A stretch of 64,000 nucleotides of DNA from Peltaster fructicola (Eukaryota > Ascomycota > Dothideomycetes), in contig CP051143.1 in NCBI GenBank assembly GCA_001592805.2, positions 1,860,001 through 1,924,000 on the forward strand, in the 5' to 3' direction. Position numbers and translations under genes: made by a program. Positions 33,448-43,810 of the stretch are shown piece by piece; the stretch's first letter is position 1, and each line of letters begins with the position of its first letter. The notes under the pieces were generated by a model. The model saw only the letters and a list, made by a program, of their open reading frames with translations, did not search any database and had not been told where the DNA came from.

Positions 33448-34587
33448 TGATCGAGCGAAACTGCCTCAGCCTTGCATGTCGTCACAGCGCTGGGCGCTCG
33501 ATGATAAGAGTGACATGGGCTGAACGTCTTGCATGTACATGCAGTCACCCACTCGTGCGGACCGCGTAGAAGTGTAGCGAGTCCGTGCCGCTCATTGCAG
33601 TGTATGGACATCGTGGGCAGTCGTGACTGCGCTTGCATGAGCTCTATCGCAGCTATGCTGAGGCAGAAGCACTGTTTTGTGTTTGTGGTCAAGAAGGTGT
33701 TTGATTTGACAGAGACCAACAACTGTAGTGAGGAGCTGCGAGGCGGGATGAATTCCGTTCCTGCCACAGCACATGAGTTTATAGTGATCACCACTGCCAC
33801 AATGCTGCGTACAAACTTGTCGTGTCGTTCTGAAGAGAGGCTTTTAAAGGCTACTTGGTGCAGTGACCTCCCTGTCACAGCGATAAGAGCCAATTCCACG
33901 ATGTCTGTAGGTATGTCGAAGTTTAACCAGAACACTGCTGCCAAGGACTGCCAAGCTCGACATCGGCATCCGCGTCTGACACGGACTTCCAGTTGTGACG
34001 AAATGCCCGTTACGCAGGAGTCGGAGCGGCTGGAGAGTCCTGCCTGCTTACGCTCGATCTCACCGTGAGTCTTTGCGTTTCGCAGCTTCCAAAGATGCTA
34101 CTTCATTGCTCGAGATACATGGACGTGTATGATACACCAGATCTCGCAGCTCTTGCACGTTCGGTAGCTAGATGCATGGAGAACTCAACGATTTTCTAAC
34201 TACTGCATATTCCGAGATTGACCACTTGGATCACACTTACCAACCGGCCATTACTTGATCAACATTGTCAAGGAAGAGGACGAGCAAATGCAAGCCCATT
34301 CCTTCATACCGGACGCTGAACCACATTCGACCAATCTCGCTGTAAGACCATGCCGGTTAGACGCTACGTGATACATCGGTCCGAACATGATCTATGAGCT
34401 TCGGAACGATCTTGTCGAGTACGAAGGGACTACATTTACCGCGATGGGTCCGATGTGAACATCATGTTACATACTTAAGGACTGCGAGCACCGTTTGGCC
34501 TCGTCCAGCAATACAACGATCTCACAAGCGTCACAGGGATACCGACTCCAGCGCCTAAGACCAATAACAAACATCACTCCGAGCACC
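33448..34587. other. Intergenic with overlapping frames on both strands
   Basis: About 1.1 kb separates two divergent genes. Frames at 33529-34068 (+) and 33444-33944 (-) overlap each other almost fully and neither has a domain, so I treat both as chance. The stretch must contain promoters of the membrane protein gene and the Ayg1-like gene. Confidence 0.45.
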
Positions 34588-35793
34588 ATGCCAAACATCA
34601 GCGCCTCAGCACCGCCGTCATGGATCGTCGACCCGAACTCGATGACCAGGCAAGCCCACCACAACTCGTTAAAGGACCTGTGGCAGCTTAAATGGAGAAA
34701 CTGCTGCATCCATCAAATTTACCCATTCATGGAAGCCAAACTTGAAGACTTCGAACCAGCCATTACTCAGATGATCGAGCGAGGCTTCAAAGAACCATAC
34801 AATCTGGACGCATGGGCTTCCGCCTTGATGCCAACAGGAGACATGCTCCAGCAGCAGGCCGCTAAAGCCGCGTCCAAGGCAGAAGCTCGCGATCTCTATC
34901 TGCGAGCGGCAGCCGTCTATCGAATCGCACGGTTCCCTTTGAATTGTACACCGATGACAGAGACAGCCTGGGGGCTCAACAAGGAAGCATACAGCAAAGC
35001 CATGGCTCTATTCGAGATCCCAGAGACAGAGGTAGCAATACCTTTCAAGCATGGCATCGACAGTGAAAAGGGAACCGAGATATTGGCGTACCTTCGAGTA
35101 CCACCAGGAGCAAGCGCCGAGAAACCTGCTCCTCTGTTGCTCCACATCTGTGGTCTGGACGACTATCGTACTGATCAGCTCTTTCGCACGGAAGTGCATG
35201 TTCGCCAAGGTTACGCGACTCTGATTGTCGAGCTGCCAGGTACCGGCGACTGTCCGGCGATCGCGAACGACCCGCTCAGCACGGATCGAATGTGGGACAG
35301 CGTGTTCGACTGGGTAGATGGTCGTGCAGACATTGATTCATCTAAGATGTATGCTCGCGGTATCAGCACAGGCGGCTATTACGCCGTTCGCATTGCCTAC
35401 ACGCACAAAGATCGTCTGCAAGCCGTTGTGGCACAAGGTGCTGGCGCCCATTACTGCTTCTATCCAGAATGGATCGACAATATTGACAACGGTGAGTTCC
35501 CATACATGGGAGCTGAAGCCCTGGCGCTCAAATTTGGTTACCCAGACATAGAATCATATAAGAAAGACTCGCTGGATCGATTTTCTCTCCTCAAGGCCGG
35601 CATCTTCAGTGGGCCATCCTGCCGGCTTATGATCATCAACGGCGCTGAGGATGACGCGTTCCCTATCGAGGACTCAATCTTGCCGGCACTCTATGGTGAC
35701 GTGAAAGAGCTCCTCCTGGTTCCGGGCAGTGGACATATGGGCAGACCTAAGTCAGAGCCTATCATCAACAAATGGTTCCAGCAGTTTGTGTGA
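34588..35793 (+). CDS. Alpha/beta hydrolase, Ayg1/WdYg1-like (melanin pathway type)
   Basis: One exon of 401 residues. The start is the ATG at 34588 (CACCATGCC); an upstream TTG frame is ignored because family members begin with a short MPxW-like segment before SLKDLWQLKW. The line CIHQIYPFMEAKLEDFEP and the helical cap YLRAAAVYRIARFP match my memory of Exophiala WdYg1 and Aspergillus Ayg1. The catalytic triad is visible: nucleophile Ser260 in GISTGG, acid at Asp355/356 in NGAEDDAFP, and His383 in GSGHMG. Ayg1-type enzymes shorten a heptaketide or hexaketide precursor to 1,3,6,8-tetrahydroxynaphthalene for DHN melanin. No polyketide synthase or reductase lies nearby, so here it may act from an unlinked site, or on another acyl chain. 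Confidence 0.85.
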   Translation: MPNISASAPPSWIVDPNSMTRQAHHNSLKDLWQLKWRNCCIHQIYPFMEAKLEDFEPAITQMIERGFKEPYNLDAWASALMPTGDMLQQQAAKAASKAEARDLYLRAAAVYRIARFPLNCTPMTETAWGLNKEAYSKAMALFEIPETEVAIPFKHGIDSEKGTEILAYLRVPPGASAEKPAPLLLHICGLDDYRTDQLFRTEVHVRQGYATLIVELPGTGDCPAIANDPLSTDRMWDSVFDWVDGRADIDSSKMYARGISTGGYYAVRIAYTHKDRLQAVVAQGAGAHYCFYPEWIDNIDNGEFPYMGAEALALKFGYPDIESYKKDSLDRFSLLKAGIFSGPSCRLMIINGAEDDAFPIEDSILPALYGDVKELLLVPGSGHMGRPKSEPIINKWFQQFV

Positions 35794-36106
35794 AGAGGTC
35801 GAGCTGATTGAAGTATGAAGGCAGGGAATGGCCGTGTAGCTTAGGAACTAATACTCTTGTTTTTCGTTCAAGATGCTTGATAGAGTGGTATGATCGTCTG
35901 ATGATAACGAGCTTGTGTATTGAAAGTCATAATGTAAGATCCGACACTCTTTTGTCTCACGAGTTCGTGACTTTCCATTGTTTGAGGTGTCCTCCGAACC
36001 CCAGGAGCTTGTGACGACAAATAGCGCGTGCACATCCGATACTCAAGACATCCTTCCGACATTTCACAATGAACGATTCAATGCTGTGAACAACGCATCT
36101 ACTGCT
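35794..36106. other. Intergenic spacer
   Basis: 313 bases between the hydrolase and the Swa2-like gene. The frame of the latter stays open upstream to 35978, but those residues (with a non-ATG start) look like leader. Nothing else was seen. Confidence 0.4.
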
Positions 36107-38783
36107 ATGGACGACTTGCTCGGCGAAGACTGGAAAGCCTCACCAAGACCACCGGTCCTTCAGCCACACAATCCAACCTCGTTTGCCTCGAACCTCAGCA
36201 GTTTGCGAGGTACACCGCAGCCAAATGGTTCTGTGGCCACGTCTCCCTTGAACCTCAGCAGGCCGTCAAGTGCAGCACCGATAGGAACAAATTCGCCATT
36301 CAATGCACCAAAGAACAACGTCGATGCCTTTGGAAATCTTACAGGATTGAAGACATCCAAAGCTGGACCAGGACTCAGTATACAAGAGAGGCAGAGACAG
36401 CTGGCCGAAGAGAGACAGAAGCAGTTGCAAGCGCAAGGCAGTCTGTGGGATAGCTTGGGCGCTTCGTCTCGAAGCAACGGTGTTCGGCAGCAGGCAGACG
36501 ATGAGAATGATATACTCGCTGCATTCAACAAGGATGCCAAGGTTGACAAGTCCAGCCACTTCCCTCCACCCAGTGTGCCAGCTTCTGAACCTGTCAGCGG
36601 TAGAGGGACACCTGCCAATGGCCTGAATCAGCACAGCTACGGAGATTACGAGGATGATGATACGTTTGGCCTGAATGGCTTGGCAAGCAAGAGCAATGGC
36701 GTTGCTAGCAAAGGTGCTATGCTTGAGAGTATGAAGCCACAGCCGATCGACGACGACGACGACGACGATGACATACTCGGCGATCTGAGCAGACCGGTCA
36801 CCACCAGACCGGCTGCTCGTCGACAAGCAACGACAGACTCCTCAGATGAAGGCTGGGATGAGATTGTGGCGAACACGACGTCGACGGATACAAAGCGTCC
36901 CAACGATCCAGCACTATCTGAGCTCGTGGAGATGGGATTTCCAGAGGATACGGCAAAGATAGCATTGGCCGAGAATGGAGGCGATGTGCAGCGCGCAGTC
37001 GGCTGGCTACTACAACAAGCACACGAAGAGTCGAAGCAGAAAGCCAAGGAGCAACAACGATCAGGCAGACAGAGTCCACCACGCGCAAGCAGGAGTCCAC
37101 CACGAAGAGCTCGAGGTGACGAAGCAGTGCCATCATGGATGAAGCAGGAGTCTCGATCAAGCTCAAATAGTCGTCAGCCAAGCCAGACAAACGGCGAGAA
37201 AGACGCCGCACAGATCGCACAAGATTATGGCAGCAAGTTTTGAAGTCTGCGAACTCGCTGTGGAAAGCCAGCCAGAAGCAGATGGCGAAGACCGTGGCTG
37301 AATTTCAGCAAGAGCGCGACCCTGCTCAGCCTAAATGGATGCAGAGTGGGTCGAGCAGTCGCGATACCAGTCAACCTCGAGCGCAGCGTACTGTGCCGAC
37401 AAACGTCACTGACGAGGCTGCACTTTTAGACATGCCTCGAGATGGTCCACCAATCCGCAGCAAGCCTCAGCCGGTGCGCCCGGGACAGACGATATCGAGA
37501 GAACGAAGCCCCGTACCACCTCAGGTGCAAAAAGAGTCCTCAGCGAGATCATCACCACAAACCTTCCAGGACCGTAGACCAGCCTCAAAGCTGAGTCGAC
37601 AAGAGGTGGAAGAGCAGAGTGCACAAGCATATATCAGCCCTGCACGGAGGAAGCAAGCAAAGCCAAAGCCCGAGGTCATCCAGCCAGAGCCCGAGGTCGA
37701 TTTGTTCAGTCCAGCGCCCTCACAACCTGTGATGAAAGCAGCTACGAGTGTAGCCCGGCCATCACCATCTCCCAGACCACAAATACCTACACGTACCATA
37801 CCTCCTGCCGCTGCAGCTGCTCTTAGCACATCTGCACATCACCGCAAGCTAGGCACAGAAGCATTCAAACGAGGCGACTACGGCGCTGCACATGAGGCAT
37901 ATACTTCAGCGCTACAACCATTGCCTGCGACACATCCTCTTGTAATTGTTGTGCTGTCAAATCGGTCTCTAACAGCACTCAAGACTGGTGATGCGAAGAC
38001 AGCCATTTCCGACGCAGATCGAGCCCTCAGCATCATTGGTCCTGGACTTGGTGCTGGCGAGTCTATCGACTTTGGCGGAAGTGAAGGCCAGAAGGAAATG
38101 CGTGACTTCTATGGCAAGGCTCTGATGCGTAAAGCAGAAGCTCTAGAGCACCTGGAGAAGTGGACCGAGGCGGCAGCAGTCTGGCGATTGGCAGTAGAAG
38201 GTGGTGTTGGTGGTGCGATCAGTCTACGAGGCAAAGACCGTTGCGAACGAGCAGCGACACCTGCACTCGCCAAGCCGAAGACGTCCACGCCAGCAGCTCG
38301 TGCTACCAAGGCTGTTCCTCGACCACTAGGCAACAGCATCGCTCGACCTGCGCTGACCACACCAACCTCTGACGCCGCTGTACAGAAACTTCGCGAGGCG
38401 AACGCCGCAGCTGAACGAGCGGATGATGAGAAGTTCCAACTTGCAGACAAGGTGGACGCGCAATTGGTCGCCTGGAAAGGAGGGAAAGCCGACAACTTGC
38501 GAGCATTGCTGCAGAGTCTCGACGCTGTGCTGTGGGAGAGTGCTGGATGGAAAAAGGTGGGTATGAGCGACTTGGTGATGCCCAACAAGGTCAAGATCAT
38601 CTACATGAAGGCCATTGCCAAGGTGCATCCCGACAAGGTGAGTAGCATGGTTATATGTTGATCCCAGCTGACACTCGACAGATCGCCCAAGACGCCAGCA
38701 CAGAACAGCGCATGGTCAGTGCCGCAGTCTTCAGCACTCTTAACGAGGCCTGGGACAAGTTCAAGAAAGACAACAATCTATAG
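36107..38783 (+). CDS. SWA2: Auxilin-like J-domain protein (Swa2/Aux1), UBA-TPR-J
   Basis: Start at ATG 36107 (MDDLLGEDWKAS). The N-terminal part is disordered with clathrin-adaptor-like DLL/DDILGDL motifs. A UBA domain follows at about 269-306 (ALSELVEMGFPEDTAKIALA), then a TPR region (HRKLGTEAFKRGDYGAAHEAY) and a C-terminal J domain with HPDK. A 44-base intron (38638-38681) separates HPDK from the last exon, which ends DKFKKDNNL at 38783. Swa2 recruits Hsc70 to strip clathrin from vesicles; the Asp of HPD is the key residue and is present. Oddity: at 37238-37241 (TTTT) the frame ends in TGA while the conserved KSANSLWKASQKQM continues one base out of frame. One missing T would explain it; I treat this as one gene with a likely sequence error. 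Confidence 0.85.
36749..36772. repeat. GAC/GAT triplet run inside SWA2
   Basis: Eight Asp codons in a row (GAC repeats with one GAT) form an acidic patch just before ILGDL. It is coding. Confidence 0.7.
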
Positions 38784-39683
38784 CTACGTCAGGACGTTGA
38801 CGATCATATAGAGATCACCGGTCGAAGAGGACGATCAAACATGCGCCGGCAGTGGCGGCACCCAAGCTACTCCTTTCTCACTCTTGTGTCCATGCACTCG
38901 ACCACGAGAATACTACAGGAGTGTTGTCCTGCCCCAAATTGACGCCTCAAAGATGTTGCAACATGTGTGGCTAGGCGAGTAATTTTGAAGCACTTGTCCT
39001 GGCCATACATCTTGACGTATCACCTGCGGTCTATTTTTGAGCGCATCTCACGAGCGGCTATGCGAAACTCTCCTTGCCATTCCTACTTCGCAAGGAGTAG
39101 GGCCGTTTTCCGTAGCGCGCCATGTCATTGGTTGCATCTGCAAGGAAAATTGCAGGGACGAGGCAGCTGTTCCAACATCATGCTATGCCTCCGTCGACCC
39201 TCGTCTCTTACAGACTCCCAGCTAGAGCATCGTGGGAATCAGATGGGCGACTCCTGGCGTGGAGCTCGAGGATGCTGCGGCCCCCTCTTCATCCTACGCT
39301 CTTGTATCGTGCGCCGCGTCGTCCAACTTCGCTTTTCTCTTTGACCTCCTCAGTGAATGTGATTGTTCGCATGCCTGTCCTTTGACACCACCACTTTCGC
39401 TAGCCCAGCGTAACATTCTCCTTCCTTTCACACTCTTTCAATTTCTACAATTTCTCATTGATTGAGAGGCGTTTGCTTGTGCATTGCCCACTGCAGCGCG
39501 GCCGGGATCATCACGACACCCCTTCTCAACACCACATTCCCTTGATCGCGAACTTCCACCTATAACGACGTCAGAACTTCGAGCAACTTCCTGCACAACG
39601 ACATCGACATCCTTTCGCACCAACATCTTCGACGACGCCCTGAAACCCTCATCGACGATACCACGCTCCTTCCCTCATTCGCA
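38784..39683. other. Intergenic: upstream region of DUF1996 gene
   Basis: 900 bases. A 125-codon frame at 38967-39344 overlaps others in different frames and shows no domain. The last 250 bases are C/T-rich and fit a long leader. Nothing else was recognised. Confidence 0.45.
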
Positions 39684-41263
39684 ATGAAGATGCCATCGCT
39701 CTTCACACAGCTCTGCTTCGTGCAGTCTGTGTTCGCATTCTGGCGTATGCCATGTCGCTCACAGACGGGCTACGGTCGCCTTGACCCCATCATGGATCCC
39801 GGCGAGATCGCAGATCACGTTCACGCCATTCACGGCGGTGGAAGTAAGTCCTCACAATGGCGTTTCCTTTTGTCTTCGCGGATGTAAACAAGAAGGTAAA
39901 TGCTTACACAACAGACTTCGGCCTGACCACCACATCTGCCGACCTCACAGCTCCTGGAAGCTGCACATCCTGCGGCGTCACCCAGGATCACTCAGCATAC
40001 TGGACTCCACCACTCTACTTCATGTACGACAATGGCACCACTGTCATGGTCCCACAAGTCGGTGGCATGCTCGCCTACTACCTGCAATACCTTCCAAACA
40101 TCACCGCATTCCCAGAAGGCTTCCAGATGGTCGCTGGTAACCGTAACCTGCGCCACTTCGACGGTCCATTTCCAGACACCGATCTCAGCTCTTGGCCTCA
40201 AGATGCGAACGATCAATACTTCCTCTCACAACGCGCTCTAGGCTTCAATTGCCTGAACTACAACAAGACGCCAGAAGGCTCTCTGTATCGTCACGTTATG
40301 CCGACCAAGGAGCAGCTTGATAACGACTGCACAGATGGTCTTCGTCTCGAACTAGCCTTCCCAAGCTGTGGCACTGGTGCAGCTGACTCTTCAAACCACA
40401 AGTCTCACGTTGCGTACCCCAACTTGGTCAAGGAAGGTAATTGTCCTCCAGACTACCCCGTCCACTACCCGTTCCTTTTCTACGAGACCATCTGGGCTAC
40501 GAACGTCTTCGCAGGCGAGGCTGGCCAGTTCGTGCTATCTTATGGCGATCCCACAGGCGCTGGCTACCACGGAGACTTCTTGATGGGCTGGGAGTCGCAG
40601 GAGTTCCTACAAAACGCTGTCAACACTTGCACCAATCTTTCGGGTGAGGTCAGCGACTGTCCTCTATTCAATCTTCAGTCAGATGCAGATGCTGCAAAGT
40701 GCAAGTTCACCATGCCAGATGCTCTCAAGGACGACATTCCTCTCGGACCACGTGACGGCCTCCCAGTGAGCGTCCCTGTTCAGTATGGTCCCGCAAACGC
40801 AACTGCCTACCCATGCGCTGGTCGTGCGGGTGCCTCAGCAATCTCGATCCAGTACTCTGCTGCGCCAACCACTCTCAGCCAAGGTCCAATCGTCACCTAT
40901 TCTGCCCTTGACCCTGCCAAGACTTCGACAGCTCTCGGTGGAATCGTCGTCAACATGTACCACGATGATGGCAACAGCGGACCTGCCGTGCCAGCAATCT
41001 CGGCCACATCTACAGCTGTCGCAGCCGCGGTTAAGGTCCAGGCTGTGATCACATCGTCAGCGCCACCGGTTGTCACACAAGCTCCAGTTCCTTCGTCCCA
41101 ATCTGCGCGCCAGCCAAACAGCATCTATACTAGCGATGGCCAGGTTGTCGAGCTCTTTGTCGACTATACAGACGTCACTGTCACTGCAACTGTCACTGCG
41201 GCCGAGGCTGGTTCAAAGCACCGCCGTCATCTTGCAAAGCACGTTCATCATGCTCGTCCGTAG
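39684..41263 (+). CDS. Secreted DUF1996 protein
   Basis: Exons 39684-39843 and 39915-41263 with a 71-base phase-1 intron encode 502 residues. A hydrophobic signal region (SLFTQLCFVQSVFAFW) precedes the DUF1996 domain. Its markers are GRLDPIMDPG, the His pair in DHVHAIHGGGNFG (restored by splicing), CTSCGVTQDHSAYWTPPLYF and, later, HKSHVAYP. The domain runs to about residue 380, then a Ser/Ala/Thr-rich linker and a basic tail (KHRRHLAKHVHHARP). DUF1996 proteins are secreted by many ascomycetes and basidiomycetes; the fold and activity are unproven. Several histidines and cysteines conserved in the family are present, which would fit metal binding, but that is inference. Confidence 0.88.
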
Positions 41264-42034
41264 CGAGGACTTTCTTCTTCTAGCAGCTTTGCTTTGTGTA
41301 TCATGGCGCAAGGTGTTCATGAGGATGCATCTTCTGGCGGAGCAAAGACGTATCCAGCGTGCAAGGATGCACTGCTCTTATGTGAATCCTGTAAATACCC
41401 AATGAAACGACGTCGATATCATTGTCAGAGTATAGTCAATACTCGGTGTAGCGGTAGTTCGCTTCTCAGATACAATGTTTCCTGTTGTAGCGATGCAGAG
41501 CTTCTTTGATACTGGTTATCGCTGCATCAACGACTGACTGTACCATGCTAATCACGAGAGGACGAAGCCCGCTTCGACATGCCCTGATTAATGTAACGTA
41601 TGTGACGATCTCTTGTTGACATGTGTACGATGTCGAAATGCATGGCTTTCAGAACCCGAGGTTGCAGGCATTGTAGGTGGATAAATCAATGATCGATCAA
41701 ACAGGGAGGAGGTGGTGTTGGCGGTGGAGACAGAGGAGAAAACACGGCTGCTGCGCTTGCCGAGAACCTTTTCTTCTTATGGTAACGTCTACGAGCACAC
41801 GTTGCAGATCTTCTTCGCATTGTCTCGATCTCAGGGTTGTGCACAACGGACTACTTATGTTCCGAGCCAACCGGAGTGATCGTGACCAAGATTCGTATGC
41901 TTAGCTAGTGATCCTCCTCTCGACGCTGTCTTACGCAGCCAATGCACGGTGAAGAGTGCCGACAACACATATACGAGTGGCATGAACAACTCTTTCTTTC
42001 TTCATTGCTCACCTCTCATCCATCAGCAGTCATC
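41264..42034. other. Intergenic spacer
   Basis: 771 bases between the DUF1996 gene and the second P450. Short frames (for example 41677-41904) lack domains. No motif was recognised. Confidence 0.4.
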
Positions 42035-43671
42035 ATGCCGGGCGTCATAGATCTCATCATTGGCAAGCTGTCGCCTACATCATTAGCATTGGCCTCAGTT
42101 GTTGTGCTAGCATCGTGTTTCTTCTACATCTTCTTCAATCGTCCATCCTTGCCTTCCAATGCACCAAAGCAAGCTCGCGACCAGGTCCCCATCTTGGGTG
42201 CGTGGAGATTCTTTACAGAGCGACATACATGGTTTGAGAAGGAGATAGCAGCCTCATCGACAGGCAACTTCAGCTATTGGGTGGCCAACAAGCCTGTCAT
42301 CGGTCTTTCTGGCCTTGAGGGTCGCAGAATGTTCTTCGACAGCAAAGCCATGAACTTCAGCGAAGGTTATCAAGCACTCCTCGCTGGTGCTCCACCGGTC
42401 AAAAAGAACCCAACCAGCATTCTGAGCAACGAGAGCGTGTCCGATGACAGCGACTTTGGTGCCTACTTCTCACGATGCCTTGTCGCTATGCTGAAAGGGA
42501 ATCAACTCGCAAAGGGCCTTCCCAACATGGTCAAGGATGTTCGAGCACGTTTGGACGAGCTTGCGAGCAACCCCAAGCATGAGACCGATCCATTCGACAG
42601 CATATACAGGGTGGTCTATCAATTGACCATGCGTACGGTCGCCTGCAACGAGATCGCTTCTGATGACAAGCTTCTGAAACGAAGCCTGCACCTGTACGAA
42701 GAAGTCGAGAACGCCGCTTCACCTTGGCTCATTATGTTTCCTTGGGCACCACTTTACGGAAAATTCAAGCGCACCCTGGCCGGTGCTGAGCTGTACATGA
42801 TCTTCAAGAAGATTGTTGATGCTCGTGCCAAGGAAGGACGAAGGGAAGACGACGCTCTGCAGTTCCTGATCGACCAAGGTGATGATATCACCAAGATTAT
42901 TACGGTAAGTCCTGATATGTGTCGTTGGTTGGTTTGATCTTAACAAGTACAGTTCGTTCTCGGAGCACTCTTCGCCGGTCAACTGAACAGTGGCATCAAC
43001 GCAGCATGGATCCTTCTCTACCTCACCACCAACAAGGACATTCAGACAAAAGTCCGCGCGGAAGTGAACGCTGCAGCAGACAAGTACTGTTCCGACAAGT
43101 CTTTGCCTCTCAAGGAGCGTCTCATGTCTTTACCGATAGGAGCCTGGGAGAACGAGTTCCCTCTCATTGACGCCTGTCTCCGAGAGTCCATTCGTCTGCA
43201 AATGCCAGGTACAGCCTTCCGAAGGAACAGCAGCGGCAAGGACCTACCATTGTCGACTGGCGAGGTTATTCCCAAGGACGCCTATGTCACCTACCTGATC
43301 ACAGACGTTCATCAAGACCCTACGGTCTACACAAACCCGATGAAGTGGGATCCACTGCGGTACTCTTCTGAGCGAGCAGAAGACAAGAAGGTCCATCACG
43401 CAGGACTGATGTGGGGAGTCAGCCGTCACCCTTGCCTGTATGTACATACGAGCTCTTCCTCAACACCAGTGCTAACATCGTGTGCAGTGGCATGAAATTC
43501 GCAAAGCTCGAGAACAACATGATCACATCCTTTTTCCTTGCATACTTCGACGAGCTTGAGGCGTGGGGACCAAAGGGACAGCTGAACGATGCACCAGAGC
43601 CAAACCTCAATTTCCTCACTGCTCATAAGCCATTGGACACCATTAAGATCAAGTATCAGCTGAAGAAGTAG
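42035..43671 (+). CDS. Cytochrome P450 (second, different clade)
   Basis: Exons 42035-42904, 42953-43437 and 43488-43671 encode 512 residues; introns are 48 and 50 bases. An N-terminal anchor (SLALASVVVLASCFFYIFF) sits at about 15-33. The I-helix region is LGALFAGQLNSGINAAW, with Asn-Ser where many P450s have a Thr. The ExxR motif is ESIR, and the haem loop is LMWGVSRHPCLGMKFAKLE with the ligand cysteine at about 451. The last intron splits the loop right after the cysteine. The usual Phe of FxxGxxxCxG is Leu here, and the WG[VA]xRHPCLGM form marks a separate fungal group from the P450 at 3944. Substrate is unknown. The start is the ATG in CATCATGCC; an upstream in-frame ATG at 41942 is less likely. 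Confidence 0.92.
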
Positions 43672-43810
43672 ACGCCATGAAGCCATCAGCTCTCGTAACG
43701 ACATAACAAGTAGTAGAAATGATCAATTGATAGTACATCTTTGTACATGAGAACACCGGACGCCTCGCTACCATGAATCGAGCAAGAAGTCATTCACTAC
43801 CCTGGGATCC

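Noticed and set aside
33444-34068. Long overlapping frames on both strands as a gene pair
   Set aside because: The two frames cover the same DNA in opposite directions, neither has a recognisable motif, and the composition is unlike the neighbouring proteins.
34495-34587. Upstream start for the Ayg1-like hydrolase
   Set aside because: The frame opens with TTG, and the ATG at 34588 has a strong context and fits family length.
38967-39344. 125-codon frame as a gene
   Set aside because: Overlaps three other frames of similar length, no domain, and lies in the leader side of the DUF1996 gene.
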